Of a DNA stretch of 64,000 nt, positions 1-8,728 are shown piece after piece (the first letter of the stretch is position 1; each line of letters begins with the position of its first letter). The translations under genes were made by a program, and so were the position numbers. The stretch is from CAXNKH01 sp049296795. GTDB taxonomy: Bacteria; Pseudomonadota; Gammaproteobacteria; Burkholderiales; Burkholderiaceae_C. Under the pieces are notes generated by a model that made no database searches, was not told the origin of the DNA, and saw only the letters and a list, made by a program, of their open reading frames with translations. The stretch is from positions 155,941 to 219,940 of the forward strand of contig JBAQTC010000011.1 in NCBI GenBank assembly GCA_049296795.1. Direction: 5' to 3'.

Positions 1-2
1 CT

Positions 3-509
3 GAACTTCATGGCCTGCAGGCCCGAGGGGTTTGGTCGGCTGAACAACAAATGCTTTACCTCTACCTTGAGCTGACAGCGCCAACCCAGGTTCAGACCGA
101 GACCGTTCGCGCACTGGAAGCCAGTTTGACGCTGCGCTGTGCACAAGCCCAGAACTTCCGGGTTTCCCGCCTAAGCCAAGTTTTTGATCGCGCAGGCGCC
201 TCCAGCAGCGCCCAGCCGGGATGTCACTACGTGGTGGAGACCGACCCCGAAGACGGCTGGATGGAAGAAATTGGTCGCTGGTATGACGAAGAACACATGC
301 CAGGCCTGGCCAGCGTGTCCGGTAGCGTGCGGGCCACGCGCTTTCTCAACCATGACCATGGCCCAGTTTCTTATGCCTGTTACGACCTGGTGAGTCCAGA
401 CGTTCTGGGCTGCGCCGACTGGCTGGCCGTGCGCTACACCGACTGGAGCAGCCGGGCCCGGCCCCACTTCACTAACACCCAACGCACCATGTTTGAATTG
501 CTGTCCTGA
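3..509 (+). CDS. DUF4286-like dimeric alpha/beta barrel protein (5' end outside window)
   Basis: The frame is open to the left window edge, so the gene probably begins upstream; the first internal ATG at 51 would give 152 residues but has no convincing ribosome site. The C-terminal half contains a WYDEEHMPGLASVSG-type segment followed by a short strand pattern, typical of small ferredoxin-like dimeric barrel proteins (EthD/DUF4286-like) that often accompany catabolic genes in Burkholderiales. The reaction is unknown. It ends four bases before the stop of the convergent gene on the other strand. Family placement is from motif memory and is moderately sure; the 5' boundary is unknown. Confidence 0.6.
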   Translation, partial: ELHGLQARGVWSAEQQMLYLYLELTAPTQVQTETVRALEASLTLRCAQAQNFRVSRLSQVFDRAGASSSAQPGCHYVVETDPEDGWMEEIGRWYDEEHMPGLASVSGSVRATRFLNHDHGPVSYACYDLVSPDVLGCADWLAVRYTDWSSRARPHFTNTQRTMFELLS

Positions 510-513
510 GGTT

Positions 514-960
514 TTAGCGACGGTCCCCCCGACCGTCGCGCTCACCCCTTCCGTCACGGTCCCCGCGGCCTTCATGGCCACGCCTTGCATCATGCCCGTG
601 GCGACCGCGATCGTGATCACGCCGTTCAGCATAGCGCTCGTGAATCCAGGATTCTTGGACGAAATACACCGGTTGACCGCAGGCGTTGTAACGGTGGCAA
701 TGCTTGCCCCAATGCTGCTGGTGGCCGAATGGCACATACAGGTATATCGGCTGTTGGTAAACCGCCACCGGGGACGGTGAGATCACGACAGTGTGGGGAT
801 AAACCAGCCGAGGCTGCGGAAAATTACCAATATCAATCCGCCCATAAACCCCGGGCTGGCGAATGCCAATCGACACCCCAACACTGGTCTCGGCCCCGGC
901 AGGGGTCAAGGCAGCAGCCAGAGCGCAACTGACAAGAACAAACATTCCAAGTCTTCTCAT
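514..960 (-). CDS. Secreted small protein with Arg/Gly/Asp/His-rich tail
   Basis: The start at 960 is chosen because AGGAGA lies just upstream and the protein then begins with a clean signal peptide (about residues 1-23, ending PAGA). The mature part carries a conserved-looking core around residues 84-110 (GKHCHRYNACGQPVYFV, two cysteines) known from uncharacterised Burkholderiales envelope proteins. From about residue 113 to the end (148) it is a low-complexity tail of RGD/RDGRG repeats with histidines, strongly basic-acidic alternating and probably disordered. No enzyme motif is visible. Likely periplasmic or surface-associated; the histidine-rich tail could bind metal or nucleic acid, which is inference only. 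Confidence 0.75.
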   Translation of the reverse strand: MRRLGMFVLVSCALAAALTPAGAETSVGVSIGIRQPGVYGRIDIGNFPQPRLVYPHTVVISPSPVAVYQQPIYLYVPFGHQQHWGKHCHRYNACGQPVYFVQESWIHERYAERRDHDRGRHGHDARRGHEGRGDRDGRGERDGRGDRR

Positions 961-1047
961 TAGATTTCTCCTGAAGTCCGTCCACTCACAACGTTTGGCG
1001 CTCAAAAATCGATGACAAAAACCCCTTAATAGCAGGCGCAACGAAGC

Positions 1048-2130
1048 TCAGGCTTTCAGGCGCGGGATCAACCTCTGTGCATTTTCACGGCCTATGGCCT
1101 TCAGATCTGCGGTCGAAAAGCCATAATCAATCAAGCCCTTGATGTTGTCCTCGCCCGTCCGATAAGGGTAGTCCGAACCGAACAGCACCTGCGAAGAACT
1201 GACCAATTTAAGCAGCGAGCTCAAAGCCATGGGATTAGCTGACCAGGCGGTGTCGTAATAAAACCGCTGGAGCTCATGCATTACTCCGTTGGGGACTTTG
1301 GCAGCCAAGGCCTTGTTGATCACCGGCATTTTTTGCAGGCGTTCGGTCAGGAAAGGCAGGGTTCCACCGGCATGCGAAAAAATGAATTTGACATTCGGGC
1401 AGCGCGCTGCAGTACCTGAAAAAACGAGGTCAACAATGGTGCGGGTAGTGTCGGTGCCGAACTCCACCACCGTGGTGGGCACATTGGGCAACAGATTTTC
1501 ACAACAGTTGGCCGCCGTGGGATGGGTGTAGAGAATCGCTTTACGGCGATTGAGTTCATCCATCACCGGCGCAAACGAGGGGTGGCCCAGCCATTTGTCG
1601 CCGTAGCTGGTGAGCAGGCCAATACCGTCGGCTTTGAGCACATCAAGCGCATATTCCATTTCACGCAAAGCGCTGTCTGCATCCTGCATGGGGAGCATGG
1701 CAAACGAACCAAAACGTCCAGGATGCAAACGTGCCATAGAAGCGACCCACTCGTTGCTTTCTCGCGCCACCTTGCGTGCTTGATCGATTTTAAAAACACT
1801 GACTTGGGGCGTGGTCACCGACAGGATAGAGGTGGCAACCCCGGCTTTGTCCATGTCATCCATGGTTTTGGCCAGTGACCAACCCGCCACCAAAGGCGGA
1901 GCCATTTTCAATACCTGCAGTTCCTTGACATAGGCCGGCGAGAACAAATGGTGGTGGGTATCGATCCGGTCGCGTACGGCCTGCGTCTGCCCCATGGGCG
2001 CACAAGCGCTCAGCAAGGTTGAACCACCCAGGGCCGCCAGACCACTCAAAAAACCCCGGCGAGGCAAGTCACAGCCACAACTCGCCTGCAGGCGCTGGGG
2101 TTTGGATTCGTCATTTGATACAAAAGTCAT
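1048..2130 (-). CDS. Tat-exported lipoprotein amidohydrolase (Amidohydro_2 family)
   Basis: The start at 2130 is supported by AGGAGA seven bases upstream; a longer reading from 2190 lacks one. Residues 24-43 show a twin-arginine motif (PRRGFL), a hydrophobic stretch and a lipobox ending at Cys43, so the enzyme is probably folded in the cytoplasm, exported by Tat and anchored by lipid. A metal-binding HHH/HxH cluster follows at residues 59-61, and a GSDYPY segment near the end supplies the conserved aspartate of the amidohydrolase-2 (ACMSD/decarboxylase) superfamily. Substrate unknown. An exported lipidated member of this mainly cytoplasmic family is unusual. It is a single gene downstream of uvrD on the same strand. 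Confidence 0.8.
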   Translation of the reverse strand: MTFVSNDESKPQRLQASCGCDLPRRGFLSGLAALGGSTLLSACAPMGQTQAVRDRIDTHHHLFSPAYVKELQVLKMAPPLVAGWSLAKTMDDMDKAGVATSILSVTTPQVSVFKIDQARKVARESNEWVASMARLHPGRFGSFAMLPMQDADSALREMEYALDVLKADGIGLLTSYGDKWLGHPSFAPVMDELNRRKAILYTHPTAANCCENLLPNVPTTVVEFGTDTTRTIVDLVFSGTAARCPNVKFIFSHAGGTLPFLTERLQKMPVINKALAAKVPNGVMHELQRFYYDTAWSANPMALSSLLKLVSSSQVLFGSDYPYRTGEDNIKGLIDYGFSTADLKAIGRENAQRLIPRLKA

Positions 2131-2246
2131 TCTGTCTCCTGTTGAGGGGTTATGAACTGCGCCAACGACCTGTTTGCGAGCGCCCAACATAACCCAAAAA
2201 CCGACAGAAAACTATGGAGATAGACCCTAGCCGGAGCTCCAGAATT

Positions 2247-4532
2247 TCAGGGTAGCGGTGTTAGTTTGGCCACAGACAAGGCCAGCCATTTCACCCCGTG
2301 GCGCGTGAAACTGACCTGGGCCCGCGCTTCGTCTCCACTGCCTTCGAGGGTCAACACCTTGCCCTCGCCAAACTTGTTGTGAAACACTTTCATTCCCGAA
2401 CGCAAACCATGGTCGGGCTGGGTCTTTTGCAGCGGAACCGGTGGGCTTGAAAAAGACGGCGTCCCTGTTTCGGCCCAAGCCCGTTGCGGCGCAAATCCCG
2501 ATCCAAAACCCGGTTTCTTCGGTGTAATCCACTTTAATGCGGTCTCGGGCAACTCGTCGAAAAACCGGCTTTTGAGGTTGTAGCGGGTTTGGCCGTGCAA
2601 CATACGGGTTTGCGAATGACTCAGGTAAAGCCGGTTGCGCGCGCGCGTGATCGCCACGTACATCAGACGGCGCTCTTCCTCCAGTCCGTCATGGTCGCTC
2701 ATGGCGTTTTCATGCGGAAACAAGCCCTCCTCCATGCCACCAATGAACACACAATCGAACTCCAAGCCCTTGGACGCATGGACCGTCATCAACTGAATGG
2801 CGTCCTGCCCCGCTTGAGCCTGGTTGTCACCGGATTCCAAAGCGGCATGGGTCAAAAAGGCCGCCAGTGGGCTCAAGGTTTCTCCAGTTTCCAAATCCGG
2901 CGCCGTGATCAGTTCATCAATCGGCAAAGCCACGGCATCTCGACCAAAACCTTCCTGAGTCACAAAGCTTTCAGCCGCATTAACCAGCTCTTCAATGTTC
3001 TCAATTCGGTCTGCGCCTTCGCGGTCAGCCTTGTAATGCGCGATCAGCCCACTGTTCTCAATCACGCAATCAATGATTTCGCGCAAGCTCAGTCCCTGCG
3101 TCTGTTCGCGCAGCACATCAATTTTGGCGACAAAAGCCCCCAAATTGGCGCCGGCTTTTCCGCTCAGGCTGCTGACCGCATCATGAAGCGAGCAACCAAT
3201 AGTGCGCGCGCTATCTTGCAAGGACTCGATGCTGCGGGCGCCAATTCCGCGCGGTGGGAAATTGACGATGCGTAAAAAACTGGTGTCGTCGTTCGGGTTC
3301 TCCAGCAGTCGCAAATAGGCCAGCGCATGCTTGATCTCGGCGCGTTCGAAAAAGCGCAGACCACCATAGACCCGGTACGGCATGCCGGCATTGAACAGCG
3401 CGGTCTCGATCACCCGACTTTGGGCATTAGAGCGGTACAACACGGCGATCTCTTTACGCTGCACGTCGTCACGCACCAGTTGGCGCATTTCATCGATCAT
3501 CCATTGCGCTTCAGCAAAGTCACTGGTGGATTCAATCACCCGCACCGGTTCACCCGGTCCCTGGGACGTGCGCAAATTTTTTCCCAGTCGTTTGCTGTTG
3601 TGGCTGATCAGCTCATTGGCAGCATCTAGGATGTTGCTGTAAGAGCGGTAATTCTGCTCAAGCTTGATCTGGTGTTTGACTTTAAATTCCCGAACAAAAT
3701 CGGCCATATTGCCAACGCGCGCACCGCGAAAAGCATAAATACTCTGGTCATCATCCCCCACGGCCAGCACCGCACTAACGCCCTGAGCGTCGATCGATTC
3801 AGCCTGGCCCGAAAGCAACTTGATCCAAGCGTATTGCAGCTTGTTGGTGTCTTGGAACTCATCGATCAAGATATGGCGGAAACGCCGCTGGTAATGCACC
3901 CGAATCGGATCATTGTCACGCAACAATTCATAACTTCGCAGCATCAATTCACCGAAATCGACCACGCCTTCGCGCTGGCATTGTTCCTCATAGAGTTGGT
4001 AGATTTCAACTTTTTTCCGACTTTCTTCGTCGCGCACTTCGACCGCGTTGGGACGTAAACCATCTTCCTTGCAACCGGCAATGAACCACTGCATCTGCTT
4101 GGGAATAAAGCGTTCGGTATCGATCTGAAATTGTTTGCACAAGCGCTTGATGGCACTGAGTTGGTCCTGGGTGTCAAGAATCTGGAAACTCTGCGGCAAA
4201 TTGGCGGCTTTGAAATGGGCCCGCAACATCCGGTTACACAGGCCATGGAAGGTACCGATCCACATCCCGCGAACATTGACCGGCAACTGGGCTGAGAGTC
4301 GAGTCATCATTTCTTTGGCGGCCTTGTTGGTAAAGGTCACCGCCAACACGCCTGCTGGTGAAATCTGGCCAGTGTTTAACAACCAAGCAATCCGGGTGAT
4401 GAGAACTCGGGTCTTCCCAGAACCCGCGCCGGCCAGAATCAAGGCCGATTCATTCGGTAAGGTGACAGCAGCGAGCTGTTCTGGATTGAGGTGCTGCAGC
4501 AGCGGACTTGTCTGGGAAACATCTGAAAACAT
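2247..4532 (-). CDS. uvrD: ATP-dependent DNA helicase UvrD/PcrA type
   Basis: Superfamily 1A 3'-5' helicase that unwinds DNA in nucleotide excision and mismatch repair. Walker A GAGSGKT sits at residues 35-41, the DEFQDTN Walker B at 224-230, and QSIYAFRG (motif III) at about 263-270. The late motifs including MTVHASKGLEF and EERRLMYVAITRAR appear near residues 600-660. At 761 residues it has the usual UvrD length. The C-terminus keeps the basic tail with a FGEGKV segment typical of PcrA/UvrD Tudor-like domains. It is divergent from guaC with a short shared promoter region. Confidence 0.96.
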   Translation of the reverse strand: MFSDVSQTSPLLQHLNPEQLAAVTLPNESALILAGAGSGKTRVLITRIAWLLNTGQISPAGVLAVTFTNKAAKEMMTRLSAQLPVNVRGMWIGTFHGLCNRMLRAHFKAANLPQSFQILDTQDQLSAIKRLCKQFQIDTERFIPKQMQWFIAGCKEDGLRPNAVEVRDEESRKKVEIYQLYEEQCQREGVVDFGELMLRSYELLRDNDPIRVHYQRRFRHILIDEFQDTNKLQYAWIKLLSGQAESIDAQGVSAVLAVGDDDQSIYAFRGARVGNMADFVREFKVKHQIKLEQNYRSYSNILDAANELISHNSKRLGKNLRTSQGPGEPVRVIESTSDFAEAQWMIDEMRQLVRDDVQRKEIAVLYRSNAQSRVIETALFNAGMPYRVYGGLRFFERAEIKHALAYLRLLENPNDDTSFLRIVNFPPRGIGARSIESLQDSARTIGCSLHDAVSSLSGKAGANLGAFVAKIDVLREQTQGLSLREIIDCVIENSGLIAHYKADREGADRIENIEELVNAAESFVTQEGFGRDAVALPIDELITAPDLETGETLSPLAAFLTHAALESGDNQAQAGQDAIQLMTVHASKGLEFDCVFIGGMEEGLFPHENAMSDHDGLEEERRLMYVAITRARNRLYLSHSQTRMLHGQTRYNLKSRFFDELPETALKWITPKKPGFGSGFAPQRAWAETGTPSFSSPPVPLQKTQPDHGLRSGMKVFHNKFGEGKVLTLEGSGDEARAQVSFTRHGVKWLALSVAKLTPLP

Positions 4533-4573
4533 AGATGGATTGTAGAAAGTTCAGGCTGCGGATTTGAAACCCG

Positions 4574-4579
4574 TAGAAT
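4574..4579 (+). promoter_or_regulatory. Likely -10 element of guaC
   Basis: TAGAAT lies 85 bases before the guaC ATG, with a poor -35 (TTCAGG at 4550-4555, 18-base spacer). A start about seven bases further on would make the transcript begin right at the hairpin described next. The -35 is weak, so this is a tentative call. Confidence 0.4.
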
Positions 4580-4584
4580 CAAGC

Positions 4585-4630
4585 ACCGGGCCCAAGACTT
4601 GTTGTACGCAAGTGGGACCCGGTTTTTTTT
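4585..4630 (+). terminator. Hairpin plus U-tract in the guaC leader (attenuator-like)
   Basis: ACCGGG..CCC..CTTG pairs with CAAG..GGG..CCCGGT around a short loop and is followed directly by eight T residues, the form of an intrinsic terminator. It lies between the presumed guaC promoter and the gene, reading in the guaC direction, so it would stop guaC transcripts early unless opened. No uvrD-side gene ends here, because uvrD starts on the other strand, so it is not an ordinary end-of-gene terminator. Confidence 0.65.
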
Positions 4631-4657
4631 GCCCCGCTCTCCTGGAAGGCTGACACG

Positions 4658-5635
4658 ATGGACATCTTCGACTACGAAAATATTCTGCTGCTGCCGCGCA
4701 AGTGTCGGGTGGAGAGTCGCTCCGAATGCGATGCCAGCATCGAACTCGGTGGACGGCGATTTCGAATCCCCGTCGTGCCGGCCAACATGAAAACGGTGAT
4801 CGACGAATCGATCTGCCTCTGGTTGGCGCAAAACGGCTACTTCTATGTCATGCACCGTTTTGAGCTCGACACCCTGGCCTTCGTCAAGCGCATGCTGGAC
4901 CACCAGGTCTATGTATCCATCTCGCTGGGGGTCAAACCAAGTGACTACGACACGGTGGACCAGTTGGTGGCCCACGGACTGTGCCCCGACTACATCACCA
5001 TCGACGTGGCCCACGGTCATGCTGACAGCGTGAAAAACATGATCGCCTGCCTCAAAAGTAAACTGCCACTAGCCTTTGTCATTGCGGGCAATGTGGGTAC
5101 GCCAGAAGCCGTGATTGACCTGGAGAACTGGGGCGCTGACGCGACCAAAGTCGGGATCGGACCGGGCAAAGTGTGCATCACGCGATTGAAAACCGGTTTT
5201 GGTACCGGCGGCTGGCAGCTCAGCGCGCTCAAATGGTGTGCCCGGGTTGCAACCAAACCCATCATTGCTGATGGGGGCATTCGCGAGCATGGCGACATTG
5301 CCAAATCGATCCGCTTTGGTGCAACTTTTGTGATGATTGGTTCATTGCTGGCGGGCCACGAAGAAAGCCCGGGCCAGACTGTCGAGGTCGATGGCAAGCT
5401 CTACAAGGAATACTACGGCTCGGCCAGTGACTTCAACAAAGGCGAGTACAAACACGTCGAAGGCAAACGAATTTTGGAGCCGATCAAAGGCCAACTGGCC
5501 AACACCTTGACCGAGATGGAACAAGACGTACAAAGCTCAATCAGCTACGCCGGCGGCAGGAAACTTTTGGACATTCGCAAAGTGAATTACGTGACCTTGG
5601 GTGGCGACAACGCCGGTGAGCATCTGCTGATGTAA
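4658..5635 (+). CDS. guaC: GMP reductase
   Basis: Converts GMP to IMP with NADPH in purine salvage. The sequence has the IMPDH/GMPR barrel: the catalytic cysteine loop GIGPGKVCITR with Cys173, the phosphate-binding IADGGIREHGD, and a flap-proximal EYYGSASDFNKG segment. At 325 residues without a CBS domain it is GMP reductase of the short type rather than IMP dehydrogenase. GGAAGG lies nine bases before the ATG. The leader carries a terminator-like hairpin, suggesting regulation by premature termination. Convergent with the HMG-CoA-lyase-like gene downstream. Confidence 0.95.
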   Translation: MDIFDYENILLLPRKCRVESRSECDASIELGGRRFRIPVVPANMKTVIDESICLWLAQNGYFYVMHRFELDTLAFVKRMLDHQVYVSISLGVKPSDYDTVDQLVAHGLCPDYITIDVAHGHADSVKNMIACLKSKLPLAFVIAGNVGTPEAVIDLENWGADATKVGIGPGKVCITRLKTGFGTGGWQLSALKWCARVATKPIIADGGIREHGDIAKSIRFGATFVMIGSLLAGHEESPGQTVEVDGKLYKEYYGSASDFNKGEYKHVEGKRILEPIKGQLANTLTEMEQDVQSSISYAGGRKLLDIRKVNYVTLGGDNAGEHLLM

Positions 5636-5670
5636 ACCCGTGAGCGCGAATTCAGCGCAATCGCCAAGGT

Positions 5671-6627
5671 CTAGCCCACAGCCCGACGCACCGAAGCCAA
5701 GGAACTCAACTGAAGACGTGGGCCAGACTTCATAAACTGACCAGGCAACTCACGCCCCATGATGGCTTGCACCTGACGTGCCACTGCAGCCAGTGCCTCG
5801 ATATTGATGCCGGTCTCGTAGCCGCATTCGTGCAGCAAGTAAACCAAATCTTCGGTGCAGATATTGCCACTGGCGCCGGGCGCAAAAGGACAGCCACCTA
5901 GGCCACCGATCGAAGACTCGAATTCGCGAACACCCAATGCCAAGCCATTCATCACATTGGCCAGACCAATGCCGCGGGTATTGTGAAAATGCAAGGCCAG
6001 GTTCAAATCAGGAAAGCGCGATCGAATCGCTTCAACCGTGCGACTCACCACGGGTGGCGTTGCCATTCCGGTCGTATCCCCCAGCGAAATGTGGCGCACG
6101 CCTTCGCGCTGGTAAGTACCAATGATTTTGAGCACATTGTCGAGCGAAGTTTCGCCTTCAAACGGACAACCGAAAGCAGTCGCCACCGCACCGCGAACCG
6201 GAATGTTGAATTGGCGTGCAATCGGAATAAATTCAACAAAATCGGCCAGCGCAGCGTCAATAGATTTGTTGAGATTGGCCTGGCAATGGGTCTCGGAGGC
6301 TGAAACAAAACAAGCCATCATGTCCACTTTAGCTGCAGCAGCCCGCTCGGCACCCCGCGCGTTGGGCACCAAGGCGGTGAGCCTGACTCCCGGTTTGCGT
6401 TGAACCAACGCCATCAATTCGGCCGCGTCAGCCAGTTGCGGGACGGCGCGCGGCGAGACGAAAGAAGTTGACTCGAAACTGGTGACACCGGCGGCTATCA
6501 GTGCGTTCAGAACCTCGGCCTTGGTCTGGGTCGGAATGAATTGAGTTTCAGCTTGAAAGCCGTCTCGGGTCCCGACTTCGGTGACCAAAACAAAGCGGCT
6601 GTCAGTACTCGAGGATGCGGGGTTCAT
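5671..6627 (-). CDS. Hydroxymethylglutaryl-CoA lyase family enzyme
   Basis: TIM-barrel lyase of the HMGL-like/DRE family, expected to cleave a 3-hydroxy-acyl-CoA into acetyl-CoA or pyruvate plus a keto compound. The start at 6627 has GGAGAC upstream; the alternative TTG at 6660 would overlap the previous gene. Visible motifs are EVGTRDGFQ (Arg21, Asp22 at the metal site), a LHFHNTRGIGLAN segment, and the cysteine loop GGLGGCPFAPGASGN followed by TED, the classic HMG-CoA lyase signature. It is the last gene of a four-gene run with a hydrolase, a Bug protein and an isopropylmalate-dehydrogenase-like enzyme, so it probably finishes breakdown of that operon's substrate. Leucine catabolism partners are not nearby, so true HMG-CoA activity is uncertain. 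Confidence 0.85.
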   Translation of the reverse strand: MNPASSSTDSRFVLVTEVGTRDGFQAETQFIPTQTKAEVLNALIAAGVTSFESTSFVSPRAVPQLADAAELMALVQRKPGVRLTALVPNARGAERAAAAKVDMMACFVSASETHCQANLNKSIDAALADFVEFIPIARQFNIPVRGAVATAFGCPFEGETSLDNVLKIIGTYQREGVRHISLGDTTGMATPPVVSRTVEAIRSRFPDLNLALHFHNTRGIGLANVMNGLALGVREFESSIGGLGGCPFAPGASGNICTEDLVYLLHECGYETGINIEALAAVARQVQAIMGRELPGQFMKSGPRLQLSSLASVRRAVG

Positions 6628-6656
6628 TGCTTGTCTCCATTCAACCAATACTGGTT

Positions 6657-7718
6657 TCAAATCAGGTTGATGCGTTTAACGAAGGCTTCGCCCGTGGCAC
6701 GGGTTCCCAGCTTTCCGCCCACATCTTGGGTTGCTTCGCCAGCGGCCATGGCAGCCACTACGCCAGCGCTGATCGCAGCACTGGCCTGAACAAAGCGACT
6801 TTGCTGATGGCGCTGACCATACCAGGCCAGCAACATGGCGGCTGACAACACCAAGGAAAAGGGGTTGGCGATGTCTTGCCCTGCGATGTCGGGAGCTGAG
6901 CCGTGGGCCGCCTGACCCATGGCATGCTGGGCACCGGCATTGAGTGAGGCACCAAGCCCCAGACTGCCCGAGAGTTCAGCGGTGAGGTCCGACAAAATAT
7001 CGCCAAACATATTGGTCGTCACGATCACGTCGAACCGCTCAGGGGCACGTACCACATGGGCCATCATGGCGTCAACGATGAAGTCGTCGACCACCACCTC
7101 CGGAAACTCCTGGGCCACTTGGTGACAGATGTCGAGGAACATGCCGTCCGCAATTTTCAAGACATTGGCCTTGTGCACCAGGGTCACGTGTTTTTTTCGA
7201 GTCATCGCCAGCTCAAAGGCCGCGCGGGCAATTCTTTCGCAACAGTGCCGGGTAATGCGGCGCAAAGAAATCACCACATCGGGGGTGATCAGCATTTCAC
7301 TGCTACCCGACTCGACGTTGCGGTCAGCGTAGAAGCCCTCGGTGTTCTCACGCACCACCACCATATCGAAAGGATCCATCCGGGTCGGAACCCCGACGTA
7401 AGTACGTGCTGGCCGAATATTGGCGTAGAGGTCCAAGCTCTTGCGGAAAAACTTGGACGGGTTGATTTCGCCCTTGGACTCGTCCTTGAAATCGTAAGTC
7501 GACATCGGACCCAGCATCAAGCCGTCCGCTTGGAGCACCTGTTCCAGCAACTCAGGGCGCACGGTAGATCCATGGCGCAACAAGCTGGCGTGGCCAGCGA
7601 TGTCATGTACCAGTTCCAGACCGAGCTCGAAACGACGGGACACGGCTTGCAGCACGGACACCGCCACATCCATGGTTTCAGGACCAATGCCGTCGCCCGG
7701 CAAAATGATGATTTTCAT
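6657..7718 (-). CDS. Isocitrate/isopropylmalate dehydrogenase family protein
   Basis: NAD-dependent beta-decarboxylating dehydrogenase of 353 residues. It begins with LPGDGIGPE (residues 6-14), keeps the substrate arginines around the NIRPAR and VVVRENTEGFYADR segments, the catalytic lysine in VHKANVLK, and the metal aspartates in TTNMFGDILSDL. The closest recognised subgroups are tartrate dehydrogenase/decarboxylase and 3-isopropylmalate-like enzymes; leucine biosynthesis genes are not here, so a catabolic 2-hydroxy-acid substrate is more likely. The start at 7718 is preferred over a longer reading that runs into the Bug gene. Confidence 0.85.
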   Translation of the reverse strand: MKIIILPGDGIGPETMDVAVSVLQAVSRRFELGLELVHDIAGHASLLRHGSTVRPELLEQVLQADGLMLGPMSTYDFKDESKGEINPSKFFRKSLDLYANIRPARTYVGVPTRMDPFDMVVVRENTEGFYADRNVESGSSEMLITPDVVISLRRITRHCCERIARAAFELAMTRKKHVTLVHKANVLKIADGMFLDICHQVAQEFPEVVVDDFIVDAMMAHVVRAPERFDVIVTTNMFGDILSDLTAELSGSLGLGASLNAGAQHAMGQAAHGSAPDIAGQDIANPFSLVLSAAMLLAWYGQRHQQSRFVQASAAISAGVVAAMAAGEATQDVGGKLGTRATGEAFVKRINLI

Positions 7719-7735
7719 GTTCAGTCTCTCGGAGA

Positions 7736-8728
7736 TTATTCTTTTAGCTTGAGCTGGGCACCCTTGACCACGTTGCGCCACATCGCAAGTTCCTCACCCA
7801 GGAATTGGTCAAATTCGGCCGGACTGGCCCGCACCACATCAGCACCCTCGTTGAGCAAACGATTTCGGAATTGCGGGTTGGACGCCGCATCATTGACGGC
7901 CGCATTGATTTGGTTGATGAGCGTAACAGGCGTTTTGGCTGGCGCCACGACGCCCCACCAGGTCGAAATCTGAAAACCGGGGACACCCGATTCGTTGACA
8001 GTAGGCAAATCGGGAAACAGCTTGGAGCGTTGCGTGCTGGTGATCGCCAGCGCCTCAACCCTGCCGTCCTTGACCAAGGGCAAGATGCTGGGAACGGTGG
8101 CGATGAAAAGCTGCACCCGACCCGCTATCAAATCCAACGTAGCCGGACCGCTTCCTTTGTACGGCACATGGGTCAGGTTGGCCTTGGTTTTCTGTCGAAA
8201 CAACTCGCCTGCCATGTGGTTGATGCTGCCGGTACCGGCCGAACAGTAGTCAAGCCCCTGGGGTCGACGCGCAGCCACATCGAGCAACTGGCCGATATTT
8301 TTGACGCCCAGGTCTTTGCTGACCACCACCAACAGCGGGCCACGCCCCAGCATGGCTACCGACGCGAAGTCTTTGCTCACGTCGTAGGGCAAAGCAGATT
8401 CGACTGCGGCGTGGGTCAGAAATGTGGAAGTGGCCAGCATCAGGGTGTAACCATCGGGCGCCGCTTTAGCCAGGGCCAGGGCACCGATGGCACCGCCACC
8501 ACCGCCCCGGTTATCCACCACCACCGATTGCCCCAGTTTTTCAGACAAAGACTTGGCCAGATCGCGCGCCACGCTGTCGGTGCCACCACCTGGGGCGAAA
8601 GGCACGATCAGCGTAATAGCGCGTTTCGGGTAATCCTGAGTCCAGCCCAACAACGGGAACAAAATAGCTCCGACCCACAGAGTTCGCTCAAGCCAACGCA
8701 GCGAACCGGATGTCGAGCCCAGTCTCAT
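7736..8728 (-). CDS. Bug/TctC-type periplasmic solute-binding protein
   Basis: Tripartite tricarboxylate transporter substrate-binding family. After an N-terminal hydrophobic segment ending GWTQD, the mature protein starts YPKRAITLIVPFAPGGGTD, the family's ligand-loop signature, and later has VDNRGGGGGAIG and LTHVPYKGSGPA. The start ATG overlaps the stop of the upstream hydrolase (ATGA), so the two are translationally coupled. No TctA/TctB membrane partner is adjacent on this strand. These orphan Bug proteins usually bind carboxylates and may borrow a transporter or act as sensors. The leftward operon suggests its ligand is the substrate of the hydrolase, dehydrogenase and lyase. Confidence 0.9.
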   Translation of the reverse strand: MRLGSTSGSLRWLERTLWVGAILFPLLGWTQDYPKRAITLIVPFAPGGGTDSVARDLAKSLSEKLGQSVVVDNRGGGGGAIGALALAKAAPDGYTLMLATSTFLTHAAVESALPYDVSKDFASVAMLGRGPLLVVVSKDLGVKNIGQLLDVAARRPQGLDYCSAGTGSINHMAGELFRQKTKANLTHVPYKGSGPATLDLIAGRVQLFIATVPSILPLVKDGRVEALAITSTQRSKLFPDLPTVNESGVPGFQISTWWGVVAPAKTPVTLINQINAAVNDAASNPQFRNRLLNEGADVVRASPAEFDQFLGEELAMWRNVVKGAQLKLKE

